64,000 bases of DNA, from positions 620,001 to 684,000 of the forward strand of contig NZ_CP114598.1 in assembly GCF_030848305.1 (NCBI RefSeq), written 5' to 3'. How positions within the stretch are numbered: position 1 is the first letter of the stretch; every line of letters begins with the position of its first letter. This document shows positions 56,008-64,000 of the stretch, piece after piece. The position numbers were made by a program, and so were the translations under genes. The notes beneath the pieces are model-generated. The model ran no database searches. It worked only from the letters and a program-made list of their open reading frames with translations, and had not been told where the DNA came from. This DNA comes from Akkermansia muciniphila (GTDB lineage: Bacteria > Verrucomicrobiota > Verrucomicrobiia > Verrucomicrobiales > Akkermansiaceae).

Positions 56008-56982
56008 ATGCCCGCCGGCCTTCCTCAACACCTCACGCTGGATTATTTGCGCGCCCTGCTATCCCGGGGCGTGGAGAAAACCACCGTCACGGAAGAAGCC
56101 AGAATGGTTCTGAGAAAATGGGTCATGGACGCGCGCCGGATATCCGGAAGCCCCCTCCGCTCTTCCGTTTCCGCCCATCCTGCCGCAAGTGAAACACGGC
56201 CGCAACAGCCCTCCCCGGATCAGCCGCCTTCAGACTCCGTGGATGAAGCATCCTTCGGCAATGAACTCCGGGATATCCTCAACGGAGTACAGCCGCACAG
56301 AACGGAGGAGGAAGTTCCGGTACCCCGCCATATCTCTTTTGATCTGGAAGGTGAAACGGAGGAAGAAAAACTGTCCTCCCTGCGGGAACTGGTCGTTAAC
56401 TGGCCGCCGCTCCGGAACATGGATTCCCTGAGGGAAACGCCCGTCTTTTCCTCCGGCAACCCCAGGGCGGATATCATGATGGTAACGGACGCTCCCGGAC
56501 TGTATGAAGAAAAACAGGGTTTTCCCCTGGCCGGCCCTTCCGGGCAGAAACTGGACGCCATGTTGAAAGCCATGGGGATTTCCCGCTCCGATATTTACCT
56601 GACCCATCTGGTCAAATACCGCCCAGCCCTCCCCCGGCAGCTTACCAACAACCGTCCTCCTACAGACCGGGAGATAGAAATTTCCCTGCCCATTTTACGG
56701 GAGGAAATCATGCTGGTGCGCCCGAAAGTAGTGGTAGCCCTGGGGGCCATCGCAGCCCGCGGCATCCTCCAGTCAGGAGAAACGCCTCTTTCCGCCCTGA
56801 GAGGCGCCTTCCACACAGCTTTCAACACGCCCGTGCGCGTTACTTATAATCCCAGTTATCTTCTCCGTACGGAAGATATTTCAGAAAAGCGAAAGGTTTG
56901 GGAGGATATGCTGTGTGTCATGGAACAGGCCGGTCTGCCCATCTCTGAAAAACAACGTTCCTACTTCCTGCCCAAAAAGTAA
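56008..56982 (+). CDS. Uracil-DNA glycosylase superfamily protein lacking Fe-S and catalytic residues
   Basis: A 324-residue protein. The first 120 residues are a variable, Pro/Ser-rich region; the rest aligns with family 4 uracil-DNA glycosylases: FSSGNPRADIMMVTDAPG, FPLAGPSGQKLDAMLKAMG, DIYLTHLVKYRPALPR, VRPKVVVALGAIAARGIL and PVRVTYNPSYLLR. Key departures: GEAPG is TDAPG (160-164); the HPxY motif is NPSY (281-284), so the catalytic His is Asn; and all four Fe-S cysteines are gone (VKCRP is VKYRP, the CRPxL Cys is Ser, the N-terminal CxxC is NWPP). Only one Cys remains in the protein. It is probably not a normal uracil glycosylase. It is 3 bp upstream of the TrpC-like gene. Confidence 0.82.
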   Translation: MPAGLPQHLTLDYLRALLSRGVEKTTVTEEARMVLRKWVMDARRISGSPLRSSVSAHPAASETRPQQPSPDQPPSDSVDEASFGNELRDILNGVQPHRTEEEVPVPRHISFDLEGETEEEKLSSLRELVVNWPPLRNMDSLRETPVFSSGNPRADIMMVTDAPGLYEEKQGFPLAGPSGQKLDAMLKAMGISRSDIYLTHLVKYRPALPRQLTNNRPPTDREIEISLPILREEIMLVRPKVVVALGAIAARGILQSGETPLSALRGAFHTAFNTPVRVTYNPSYLLRTEDISEKRKVWEDMLCVMEQAGLPISEKQRSYFLPKK

Positions 56983-56985
56983 TAT

Positions 56986-57771
56986 ATGGATTATCTAAAC
57001 AGCATTCTGGAGCGCAAACGCGCCGATTTGAAAAAACTTCTTCCTCTGGAAGGGAAATTACGGGCCTCCGCCATCCAGCGGAACGACTATGCGGGATTCC
57101 GCACCGCGGTGGATCTTGGGGAAACCCGCCTCTCCGTAGTTCCGGAAATATCCAGGGTGCATCCCGCCCTCAGCCTCCGGAAAGGAGTACAGGATATCCG
57201 GCACATGTACGACATGTTCCTCCAGGGCGGAGCGCAGGGCATTTCCATCGCTGTGGAACCGGAAGTATACGGCGGTTCATGGGACATGGTGTCCACTGTT
57301 TCCAGAATCAGCTCCATTCCCGTCATGGCGCGCGACGTGTTCATTCATCCCGCCATGATCTGCCAGGCTATCGTCTCGGGAGCGGATGCCGTCAACCTGG
57401 TCGCGGCCGCCCTGCCGGCAAAGGATTTGTCGGAGATGTACCGCATGGCTTCCGGGCTGGGCCTGGACGTGATGATGGAGGTTCACACCCTGAAGGAGCT
57501 GGAAACCGTCATGGATCTGGAAGCGGAATTCATCTGCATCAATAATGCAGATCCTCACACGCTCCAGGCCAATCCTGTAGTCACGGAAAAACTCATTGAA
57601 GAAATACCCGCCTCCGTTACTGTCCTGTCCGCAGGGGGCATCCGCACCGTGGAAGACGCGCGCCGCATGCTGGATGCGGGAGCCAACGGCGTTCTTTTCC
57701 AAGACGAACTTGCCCGCATGGATATTCCCCAGGATTTCATGGAGGCCATTCTGGCTCTCCGGGCGGACTGA
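56986..57771 (+). CDS. TrpC-like (indole-3-glycerol phosphate synthase) protein with altered active site
   Basis: A 261-residue (beta/alpha)8-barrel of IGPS length. The framework is clear: start MDYLNSILERKRADL, SVVPEISRVHP, VMARDVFIHPAM, VMMEVHTLKELE, FICINNADP, SAGGIRTVEDARRML. Compared with E. coli and Sulfolobus IGPS, Glu 54, Glu 165 and Asn 186 are kept, but the substrate Lys in E-x-K is Ser 56, the general-acid Lys in KDFI is Arg 116, and the Glu of S-E-S-G is Ala 216 followed by Gly. With these three replaced, normal IGPS activity is doubtful. No other trp gene is near. It is 3 bp downstream of the UDG-like gene, so the two are translationally coupled. Confidence 0.82.
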   Translation: MDYLNSILERKRADLKKLLPLEGKLRASAIQRNDYAGFRTAVDLGETRLSVVPEISRVHPALSLRKGVQDIRHMYDMFLQGGAQGISIAVEPEVYGGSWDMVSTVSRISSIPVMARDVFIHPAMICQAIVSGADAVNLVAAALPAKDLSEMYRMASGLGLDVMMEVHTLKELETVMDLEAEFICINNADPHTLQANPVVTEKLIEEIPASVTVLSAGGIRTVEDARRMLDAGANGVLFQDELARMDIPQDFMEAILALRAD

Positions 57772-57854
57772 TTTTCCGCCTTTACTATATTATAATAGAA
57801 AAAACCTCTGCATCCGCACGCATGGGGAAATGCGGGATTGAAGAAATTGTCCCG

Positions 57855-58304
57855 TCACTGTAAATCCTTCGCCCCGAACGCCCCGCGGATATGCCTGAAT
57901 TCCGGGGGTTTCCCTTCCCTGTACAGGACTTCCACAACATCGTAGCGGAAAGTCACCGGTTCCGGAAGCAGGCGAAGCCATTCCGCCGCGCCCCGACGTA
58001 TCAGCGCCCTTTTGCGGGCGTTCACGGCGCGGCGAGCGCCACCATAACCATTTCCCGTACGGGTTTTCACCTCCACAAAAACAAGGCACTCCCCTTCCCG
58101 GCACACCATGTCCAGTTCTCCGCCTCTGACGGGGCGCCAATTTCTTCTCAGGACAACGCACCCTTCCGCACGCAGGAAGGAGGCCGCAGCCAGTTCCCCG
58201 TACATTCCCAGCCATGCCGTATCCCGCTCACCCCTGCTCAGGAAAGGACAGTTCCATTTGTGAAACCGGCGCAAACGAGCGGCGATGGAGCGGACAGGGC
58301 CCAT
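57855..58304 (-). CDS. YraN/UPF0102-family nuclease-like protein
   Basis: About 149 residues with a restriction-endonuclease-like core: [35 protein letters not shown] (motif D...E-x-K over about residues 61-82) and [17 protein letters not shown]. YraN proteins are widespread, of unknown role, and have the PD-(D/E)xK fold. The start is uncertain: ATG at 58304 overlaps rnhB by 77 nt, ATG at 58340 by 113 nt, a TTG at 58271 by 44 nt, and an ATG at 58205 would avoid overlap but trims the first conserved residues. Adjacent rnhB and yraN are a common arrangement in bacteria. Confidence 0.78.
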   Translation of the reverse strand: MGPVRSIAARLRRFHKWNCPFLSRGERDTAWLGMYGELAAASFLRAEGCVVLRRNWRPVRGGELDMVCREGECLVFVEVKTRTGNGYGGARRAVNARKRALIRRGAAEWLRLLPEPVTFRYDVVEVLYREGKPPEFRHIRGAFGAKDLQ

Positions 58305-58872
58305 GCCTCCGCAGAGCTTCCATATGGGCTTTCGTGCCATATCCTTTGTGTTTTGCAAAACCGTACTGCGGGTAGGAAGCGTCCGCTTCCGTCATCATGC
58401 GGTCCCTCGTTACCTTGGCCAAAACGCTGGCGGCGGCTATGGAAAGGCTCCTGCCGTCTCCCTTCACAATGGCGCGGTGCGGAACAGGAAGCCCCTTGAC
58501 CGGCAATCCATCCACCAGGCAGAAATCCGCGCGCAGGGCCAGGCCTTCCACCGCGCGCGCCATCGCCAGATGAGTGGCTCTCAAAATGTTGAACCGGTCT
58601 ATTTCTTCCACGGAAGCCACTCCTACGGAACAAACCGCCTGTTCGCACTCCAGAAGAGCCAGGAACAGGCGTTCCCTTTTTGCCGCAGTCAATTGCTTGG
58701 AATCGTTCAGACCGGCCAGCTCCTCCGCCAGAACAGGAAGAATAACGGCTCCGGCTACTACGGGGCCGGCCAACGGCCCGCGCCCGGCTTCATCCACTCC
58801 GGCCACGCAAAGAAAACCGGAAGCCCGGGCCTCCATTTCAAAACTCATATCCGGATGCGTTTTTTCCTTCAT
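58228..58872 (-). CDS. rnhB: Ribonuclease HII
   Basis: Removes RNA, including single ribonucleotides, from DNA. The 214-residue protein has the family signatures [21 protein letters not shown] (catalytic Asp-Glu), [24 protein letters not shown] with the third catalytic Asp, and [17 protein letters not shown], then [11 protein letters not shown]. All catalytic residues are present. It starts 4 bp past the CNNM gene stop and overlaps the start of yraN. Confidence 0.95.
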   Translation of the reverse strand: MKEKTHPDMSFEMEARASGFLCVAGVDEAGRGPLAGPVVAGAVILPVLAEELAGLNDSKQLTAAKRERLFLALLECEQAVCSVGVASVEEIDRFNILRATHLAMARAVEGLALRADFCLVDGLPVKGLPVPHRAIVKGDGRSLSIAAASVLAKVTRDRMMTEADASYPQYGFAKHKGYGTKAHMEALRRHGPCPLHRRSFAPVSQMELSFPEQG

Positions 58873-58876
58873 GGCG

Positions 58877-60289
58877 CTATTCCTCCTCCTGTTCCTCCGG
58901 AAGGCGGGTCAGCAGAATCTGCGTGATTCTTCTGCCGTCAGATCCCGTCACCACAGCCCGGTAGCGGCCAATCCTCAATTCCTCCCCTTCTTCCGGAATA
59001 TAACCCATCCGGCTGATTACGTAACCGCCCAGCGTGGTCACGCCCGGACAATCCAAATCCATTTCAGGCAGGTAATCGGCCAGGTCAAACAGGGTAATAG
59101 CCCCATTGACGGCATATGTATCCTTGCCGGTTTTCACAAACTCCCGCATTTCCTCCTGGTCAAATTCGTCCTGAATGTCATCCCCTACAATCTGTTCCAG
59201 CACATCATCCAGGAATACCAGGCCGATAGAATCGCCGAATTCATCCACTACCAGGGCAAAGTGGGCATGTTCTTTCAGAAAGAACGTGAGAAGGCTGTCC
59301 AGGGGCATCGTATCCGGCACCACGCGCAATTCACGCCGCACGCTCATCAGATCCGGATTTTCCCGTCCCACCAGTTTGAGCAGGTCCTTGACGTGCACCC
59401 AGCCCTTCACTTCATCCAGGTGGTCTCCTTCCACCAGTGGGAACCGGGTGTGGCGGGATTTCCGGGCAAGCTCCCAGTTTTCCTCAAAGGGAGCCGTCAA
59501 GTCCATCACATCCACTTCAGAGCGCGGGGTCATGACGTCCTTGACGCACATGTCGTTCAGTTCAAGGGCATTCTTGGAAATTTCCGCCTCCTGCTTCGTC
59601 AGCTCTCGGGAACGTTCGCTTTCTTCCACCAGATACATCAGTTCATCCGTGCTGTGCACCGGGCACGCCGTAGAACGGGGATCAATGCCCAGCAGGTATT
59701 TCAGCACAAACCGGGTCATTCCGTTCGTCAGCCCTAGAATACCCGTATACCTGAACACCGTATAAAAGAAATACAGCAGGGGAACCGTCGCCAGGGCGGC
59801 CTTGTCCGGATGGCGCATCGCCATGGCCTTGGGGATAAATTCCCCAAATACCATCTGGCAGCAGGCAAAGAAAATAAATGTCACGGCCAAAGCAGTTCCG
59901 TAAACGGAAACCATGCCTCCCAGTCCCACGGAAACCAGAAAGGGAGCAGTCAATTCCGATACAAAAAACGTCCCCAGGAATCCCAGCGCCAGGGAAGAAA
60001 GAGTAATGCCCGCCTGACAGGCGGCCAAATAAAGATCGGGATGCTTGGCCGCCTTCCGTGCCCGGGCCAGTTTTTTCCGGGTTCGGGCCGGAACGCCTTC
60101 TCCGGCGTGCAGCTGGCTTTCGCGAACTTTCATCAAGGCGAACTCGCTCGCCGCAAAAAACGCATTCAACAGTAAAAAAAGGACAAAGCCGGCAACTGCC
60201 AGCATCATCCCATCCAGCGCCGGGCCTGAACCGGGCGCTTCAGCGGCCCCGAAGGCCGCAAGAATACTCAGAGGATCCGGATCATTCAT
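58877..60289 (-). CDS. CNNM/CorC-type membrane protein (hemolysin-like)
   Basis: A 470-residue protein with the DUF21 (CNNM) membrane domain (about 28-200; [30 protein letters not shown]), a CBS pair (about 230-360; [36 protein letters not shown]) and a CorC/HlyC C-terminal domain (about 385-465). Such proteins take part in magnesium or other divalent-cation export and homeostasis. Operon order on the minus strand: CNNM, rnhB (4-bp gap), yraN. Confidence 0.92.
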   Translation of the reverse strand: MNDPDPLSILAAFGAAEAPGSGPALDGMMLAVAGFVLFLLLNAFFAASEFALMKVRESQLHAGEGVPARTRKKLARARKAAKHPDLYLAACQAGITLSSLALGFLGTFFVSELTAPFLVSVGLGGMVSVYGTALAVTFIFFACCQMVFGEFIPKAMAMRHPDKAALATVPLLYFFYTVFRYTGILGLTNGMTRFVLKYLLGIDPRSTACPVHSTDELMYLVEESERSRELTKQEAEISKNALELNDMCVKDVMTPRSEVDVMDLTAPFEENWELARKSRHTRFPLVEGDHLDEVKGWVHVKDLLKLVGRENPDLMSVRRELRVVPDTMPLDSLLTFFLKEHAHFALVVDEFGDSIGLVFLDDVLEQIVGDDIQDEFDQEEMREFVKTGKDTYAVNGAITLFDLADYLPEMDLDCPGVTTLGGYVISRMGYIPEEGEELRIGRYRAVVTGSDGRRITQILLTRLPEEQEEE

Positions 60290-60346
60290 TCTGATTCAAA
60301 TAACATATTCGGAGAAGAAGGCAGAGATATTGCCCGGCACTTGTCA

Positions 60347-60607
60347 TCACAGTTTTTCATAAACGCCCTTATCCCGGCGCTCCAGCACGGTGAATCCGGC
60401 AGCCTTGGCGTCTGAAACGGAAAGAGGCTTGGTTACCTCCGGCACATTAATGCGGCTGATGACCTTACGCACGGGATGCTTGCACACCAGGCATTTTTCA
60501 AGCGGCGCACGGTCCACGGGACGCCTCAACTCAAAACCGCGGCGGCACACCGGACAGGACAGGCCGGGGTCGTCAGGGTTCTCGGAAATATACTCGTATA
60601 TAGGCAT
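60347..60607 (-). CDS. FmdB-family zinc ribbon protein
   Basis: An 86-residue protein starting MPIYEYISENPDD with two Cys pairs (CPVC and CLVC) that form a zinc ribbon, the FmdB pattern. The C-terminal half (SVSDAKAAGFTVLERRDKGVYEKL) is basic. Function of bacterial FmdB proteins is not settled; a regulatory or translation-linked role is possible. It lies between S14 and the CNNM gene and after a terminator, so it has its own promoter. Confidence 0.85.
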   Translation of the reverse strand: MPIYEYISENPDDPGLSCPVCRRGFELRRPVDRAPLEKCLVCKHPVRKVISRINVPEVTKPLSVSDAKAAGFTVLERRDKGVYEKL

Positions 60608-60610
60608 AGC

Positions 60611-60644
60611 AAAACGCTAGGCTAAATAAAAATCAGCCTAGCGT
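60611..60644 (-). terminator. Intrinsic terminator of rpsN
   Basis: Perfect 10-bp stem (60614-60623 with 60635-60644) followed on the minus strand by TTTTG. It is 36 bp past the S14 stop codon. Confidence 0.8.
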
Positions 60645-60679
60645 CAAAATCTTTATAAGGCTGCAACCTTTCCCTGTCC

Positions 60680-60949
60680 TTACCAGCTGGACTTGGTCAC
60701 ACCGGGGATCATGCCGGCGTTGGCCAGTTCACGGAAGGAAATACGGGAAAGCTTGAAACGGCGGATAAATGCGCGGCGGCGGCCGGAAACAAGGCAACGG
60801 TTGACCGTACGGGTCGGGCTTGCATTGCGGGGCAGCATGGTTAAACCGATATAATCCTTCTCAGCCTTCAATTGCGCACGCAGTTCTGCATAGCGCTTGA
60901 CGGTTTCAGCCTTTTTCTTGTCTCTTGCGATCCAGCTCTTCTTAGCCAT
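60680..60949 (-). CDS. rpsN: 30S ribosomal protein S14 (zinc-independent type)
   Basis: An 89-residue S14: [19 protein letters not shown] at the start, [19 protein letters not shown] in the middle and the closing [23 protein letters not shown] region (67-89). It has no CxxC pairs, so it is the long, zinc-independent (C-minus) type. It stands alone, outside the spc ribosomal operon where rpsN normally lies. The ATG at 60947-60949 is the family start. Confidence 0.95.
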   Translation of the reverse strand: MAKKSWIARDKKKAETVKRYAELRAQLKAEKDYIGLTMLPRNASPTRTVNRCLVSGRRRAFIRRFKLSRISFRELANAGMIPGVTKSSW

Positions 60950-61661
60950 AAGTTCGGCGGAATAAGTAGAGGGACGGGGATGAAAAATCAAGCGCTTTTT
61001 TTCGATTTTATCAAATTCAGGCCGTTTTCAATGTCATCCGGCCTTTCCTCCAGCCTTCACGCATGGGATTGAATACCTGTTTCTTTTACAAATATACCGC
61101 GTGAGAAGGCATCCGCAACGTTCACAACAGGATGGAAGAAGCCTGTTTATTTAACTCTTCCTAACCATTATCTCCAACACCCCATGGAAACATATCTGGA
61201 AGGAGTCCGCGCAAAACAGCCGACTCTCTGGGCACGAAGGATGTTTTTCGATTTTTTAGAAATATCCCAACAAATAAGATGATCATGATAAAGATCCGCA
61301 CCTCGGAGACGCTGCTTGCGCAGGCATGGGCGAGCGTATCATCCCGGCATTAGAAGGCTTATGGACAAACCATTTGCCGGATATGACAGATGGAACCCGG
61401 AAGAGGCCAAGACATGCAGAGCTCTGCATGGAACGCTATTTTTCAATGGGTTCCGTCAGCAATTCCCAGTAAATCTCGGAAAACTGTGGAAGAAAAGAGC
61501 GTTGCTTTTCCAGGAAAGGCCGGTTCATCTCCGCCAGGAACCGTTTCATCAAAGCAGTCTCCGGAGGCTCCTGGGAAAAGCCTGCGGCGAAACATGATTT
61601 TGTCCTTTTCTCCGGGGGGGGAATGGGGCATCATGCCGCCGCACACTAATCATTGACGTAC
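60950..61661. other. Gene-free region between rpsN and argG
   Basis: About 710 bp between divergent genes. Frames of up to about 90 codons exist on both strands but show no ribosome-binding site, no motif and no protein-like composition. It must contain the promoters of rpsN and argG; I could not locate either with confidence and found no tRNA or riboswitch. Confidence 0.5.
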
Positions 61662-62954
61662 ATGAAAATCGTAGTTGCATACTCTGGCGGCCTTGACACC
61701 TCCGTTCTTCTGAAGTGGCTCAAGGAAAAATATAATGCCGAAATCATCGCCTACTGCGCAGACGTAGGCCAGGCGGAAGAACTGGACGGTCTGGAGGCCA
61801 AAGCTCTGGCGACGGGCGCCTCCAAGTGCTTCATCGGCGACCTCAAGGAAGACTTCGCCACCAACTACATCTTCCCGATGATGCAGGCCAATGCCCTTTA
61901 CGAAGGCCGCTACCTGCTGGGAACCTCCATCGCCCGCCCCTGCATTTCCAAGGATATGGTGGATCTGGCCATCCGGGAAGGCGCGGACGCCATCGCCCAC
62001 GGCGCCACCGGCAAGGGGAACGACCAGGTCCGCTTTGAACTGGCCGTCAATGCCCTGGCCCCGAACATCAAGGTCATCGCCCCGTGGCGCGATCCCGAAT
62101 TCCGCCAGCAGTTCCCGGGCCGCACGGAAATGATCGCCTACGCGGAATCCCACGGCATCCCGATCCGGCAGTCTCTGAAAAAGCCTTATTCCATGGACCG
62201 CAACCTGCTTCACATTTCCTTTGAAGCCGGGATGCTGGAAGATACCTGGTATGACGGCACCACCCCTGCCGACCGTGAAATGTACAAGCTTTCCGTTTCC
62301 CCGGAAGACGCTCCGGATCAGGCCGAATACATCCAGCTCCTGTATGAAAAGGGCAATGTCATCGGCATCCAGTATGATGGCCTTGACGCCCTGCTGAAAG
62401 AACTGGGCGTCACCCCGAAGGGAGAACGCGACGGGTACACCCTCCTCAGCCCCCTGGGCGTCATGTACGTGCTGAACGCCCTGGGCGGCAAGCATGGCAT
62501 CGGCCGCGTGGATATCGTGGAAAACCGCTTTGTGGGCATGAAGAGCCGCGGCATTTATGAAACTCCCGGCGGCACTATCCTGCTGGCGGCCCACCGCGAT
62601 ATTGAAACAATTACAATTGACCGGGAAGTGCAGAAAGTGCGCGACTCCCTCATCCCGGAATACGCCACGCTGGTTTACAACGGCTTCTGGTTTGCGCCGG
62701 AACGCGAGGCCATCCAGGCCCTCGTGACCAAATCCCAGAAAACCGTCAACGGGGAAGTACGCCTGAAACTCTACAAAGGCAACGTCATGTACGCCGGACG
62801 CCGTTCCCCGCAGTCCCTGTATTCCGAAGAAATCGCCACGATGGAAGGCGGCCACGAGGAACTGTACAACCAGAACGACGCGGAAGGCTTCATCCACCTC
62901 AACGGATTGCGCCTGAAGCAGTTCAGCCGCGTCAACAAACCCTACGGCAATTAA
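61662..62954 (+). CDS. argG: Argininosuccinate synthase
   Basis: Joins citrulline and aspartate in arginine synthesis, using ATP. The 430-residue protein has the PP-loop [72 protein letters not shown] and [13 protein letters not shown]. It is full length. The in-frame TTG at 61653 is rejected in favour of the ATG at 61662 because the family starts with [10 protein letters not shown]. argH is not in the window. A good terminator follows. Confidence 0.97.
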   Translation: MKIVVAYSGGLDTSVLLKWLKEKYNAEIIAYCADVGQAEELDGLEAKALATGASKCFIGDLKEDFATNYIFPMMQANALYEGRYLLGTSIARPCISKDMVDLAIREGADAIAHGATGKGNDQVRFELAVNALAPNIKVIAPWRDPEFRQQFPGRTEMIAYAESHGIPIRQSLKKPYSMDRNLLHISFEAGMLEDTWYDGTTPADREMYKLSVSPEDAPDQAEYIQLLYEKGNVIGIQYDGLDALLKELGVTPKGERDGYTLLSPLGVMYVLNALGGKHGIGRVDIVENRFVGMKSRGIYETPGGTILLAAHRDIETITIDREVQKVRDSLIPEYATLVYNGFWFAPEREAIQALVTKSQKTVNGEVRLKLYKGNVMYAGRRSPQSLYSEEIATMEGGHEELYNQNDAEGFIHLNGLRLKQFSRVNKPYGN

Positions 62955-62983
62955 GCGCCCGTAACGGAGCCGCTCTTTATCAA

Positions 62984-63016
62984 ACCGTCCGGAAAAGGTA
63001 CTCCGGACGGTTTTTT
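62984..63016 (+). terminator. Intrinsic terminator of argG
   Basis: Perfect 10-bp stem (62984-62993 with 63002-63011), 8-nt loop, six T in total. It is 29 bp past the stop codon. Confidence 0.92.
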
Positions 63017-63055
63017 CTTTGCAATAACCTTTTCCTTTCCCGCGTAGTGACCAGT

Positions 63056-64000
63056 ATGGGATTCCTTTCACACGCATTTCTGGCGGCTGTATTTTCGCTC
63101 TCTCCCTTTTTGGCGTCTGCCGCGGCCTTAAAACCCAATATCATTCTTATTTACGCGGATGACCTGGGCATGGGCATGCTGGGCTGCTATGGCCAGGAAA
63201 TCGTGAAAACACCCAATATTGACCGCCTGGCCAGCCAGGGCATCATGTTCACCCGGTGCTACAGCAGCCAATATTGCTGCCCGGCGCGCGCTTCCCTGCT
63301 TATGGGCGTGCACGACAGCCACTCCCATTCCTACACCCAGACAGCGGGAGCCCTGGTTATCACGGCGGAACGGGAAGGCTGGTCCAATGAGCAACTGGAA
63401 GAGAAAGCGGCACGGGCAGCACGCATCAAGGCCGCCAGGGGAGAAGTGTTCCTCCCGGAATTGCTGAAAAAAGCCGGATACGTCACGGGACAGTTCGGCA
63501 AGCTGGAATGGGGATTCACCACCTGGCACGGAGAATTGAAAAGACACGGCTGGGACCGCTATGCAGGGTACATGGACCATCAGCGGGCCCATGGCTTTTA
63601 TCCCTCCTTCCTCTGGAAAGACGGCGAACGCCTCCCCCTGAAAGGCAATATTCATGCCGACGGAGGGAAAACCACGGAAGACTACAGTCCGGGAGCCACA
63701 GAAAAACGAAGAGGCAACAGGGAAGGCAAAGTCACCTACGCTCCGGACGTGATGCTGGCGGAAACCCTTCGTTTCATGGAGGAAAACCGGAACAGGCCCA
63801 TGTTTATCTTTTTTTCCACCAACCTTCCCCACGGCCCGGTAGATATTCCTCTGGAAGAAAACACGTACGCGGGCTCCCCTGCCATCCGCCAGGCCTATGG
63901 CAATGCCAGCGGAACCAACAGGGAATGCGCCGGAGCGGCAGAAGAATACGCTTCCATGGTGGACAAGCTGGACAGGCAGGTCGGAGCCATCGTGGACCAG
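63056..64000 (+). CDS. Secreted arylsulfatase family protein, 5' part
   Basis: The first 315 residues of an exported sulfatase; the gene runs off the right edge. Signal peptide LSHAFLAAVFSLSPFLASAAA, then PNIILIYADDLGMGMLGCYG with the two metal-binding Asp, and the formylglycine signature in QYCCPARASLLMG: the first Cys of CCPAR is the residue converted to formylglycine. Later GYVTGQFGKLEWG matches the second sulfatase signature, and LPHGPVDIP has the substrate-site His. Sulfatases of this type remove sulfate from mucin O-glycans or glycosaminoglycans in gut bacteria; the substrate here is inference. The ATG at 63056 starts the signal peptide. Confidence 0.9.
   Translation, partial: MGFLSHAFLAAVFSLSPFLASAAALKPNIILIYADDLGMGMLGCYGQEIVKTPNIDRLASQGIMFTRCYSSQYCCPARASLLMGVHDSHSHSYTQTAGALVITAEREGWSNEQLEEKAARAARIKAARGEVFLPELLKKAGYVTGQFGKLEWGFTTWHGELKRHGWDRYAGYMDHQRAHGFYPSFLWKDGERLPLKGNIHADGGKTTEDYSPGATEKRRGNREGKVTYAPDVMLAETLRFMEENRNRPMFIFFSTNLPHGPVDIPLEENTYAGSPAIRQAYGNASGTNRECAGAAEEYASMVDKLDRQVGAIVDQ

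Noticed and set aside
61316-61656. Small plus-strand frames before argG
   Set aside because: No start signal, no motif, unusual composition; most probably non-coding DNA.

Overview
The window reads as one continuous stretch of the chromosome of a Gram-negative member of the Verrucomicrobia, most probably Akkermansia (A. muciniphila or a close relative). I infer this from the moderately high GC content, the many secreted glycan-active enzymes (a GH36-type alpha-galactosidase, a GH2 enzyme, a sulfatase, an HGSNAT-like membrane acyltransferase), a huge type V autotransporter, and a GreA factor with a very long N-terminal extension as seen in other PVC-group bacteria. No database search was possible, so this is recognition, not proof. 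I found no tRNA, rRNA, CRISPR array, IS element or prophage.

Layout. 1-5,988: a minus-strand envelope block (secreted protein fragment, large lipoprotein, PBP2, L,D-transpeptidase). 6,102-18,406: mostly plus-strand genes: HGSNAT-like acyltransferase, GH36 enzyme, a secreted protein built from two repeats, an alpha/beta hydrolase (minus) with an altered nucleophile motif, small membrane proteins, a ThiF/MoeB-type E1 enzyme, KdsD, a YdjY-domain protein paired with a secreted squalene-cyclase-like protein, DoxX, CysE. 18,407-24,438: an AT-rich promoter region bounded by an inverted-repeat pair, then a 1,942-residue SGNH-hydrolase autotransporter. 24,520-29,012: proBA (minus) and transketolase (plus). 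29,505-36,827: long GreA (minus), then the purine cluster purC-purS-purL-purQ and an SDR-like protein. 36,972-41,563: M42 aminopeptidase, MauE/DoxX-like protein and GH2 enzyme. 41,834-45,843: mreB, RNase G/E and an AsnC/AhbA-like tandem protein. 46,297-53,625: two TPR-like secreted proteins and an ExbB-ExbD-ExbD energising complex (minus). 53,719-60,949: endonuclease III, 3D-domain lipoprotein, an AT-rich island, a possible frameshifted gene, a two-gene operon of a UDG-like and a TrpC-like protein that both lack family-defining catalytic residues, then YraN, RNase HII, CNNM-type transporter, FmdB zinc ribbon and ribosomal protein S14. 61,662-64,000: argG and the 5' part of a sulfatase.

How it fits together. 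Core metabolism (purine, proline, arginine, cysteine, pentose phosphate) is interleaved with peptidoglycan and cell-shape functions (PBP2, LdT, MreB, 3D lipoprotein), outer-membrane energisation (ExbBD) and secreted enzymes suited to host-glycan breakdown. The points most worth a second look are the inverted-repeat pair flanking the autotransporter promoter region, the UDG-like/TrpC-like operon with eroded active sites, the split gene next to it, the alpha/beta hydrolase with Ser and Asp exchanged in its nucleophile elbow, and the unusual PBP2.
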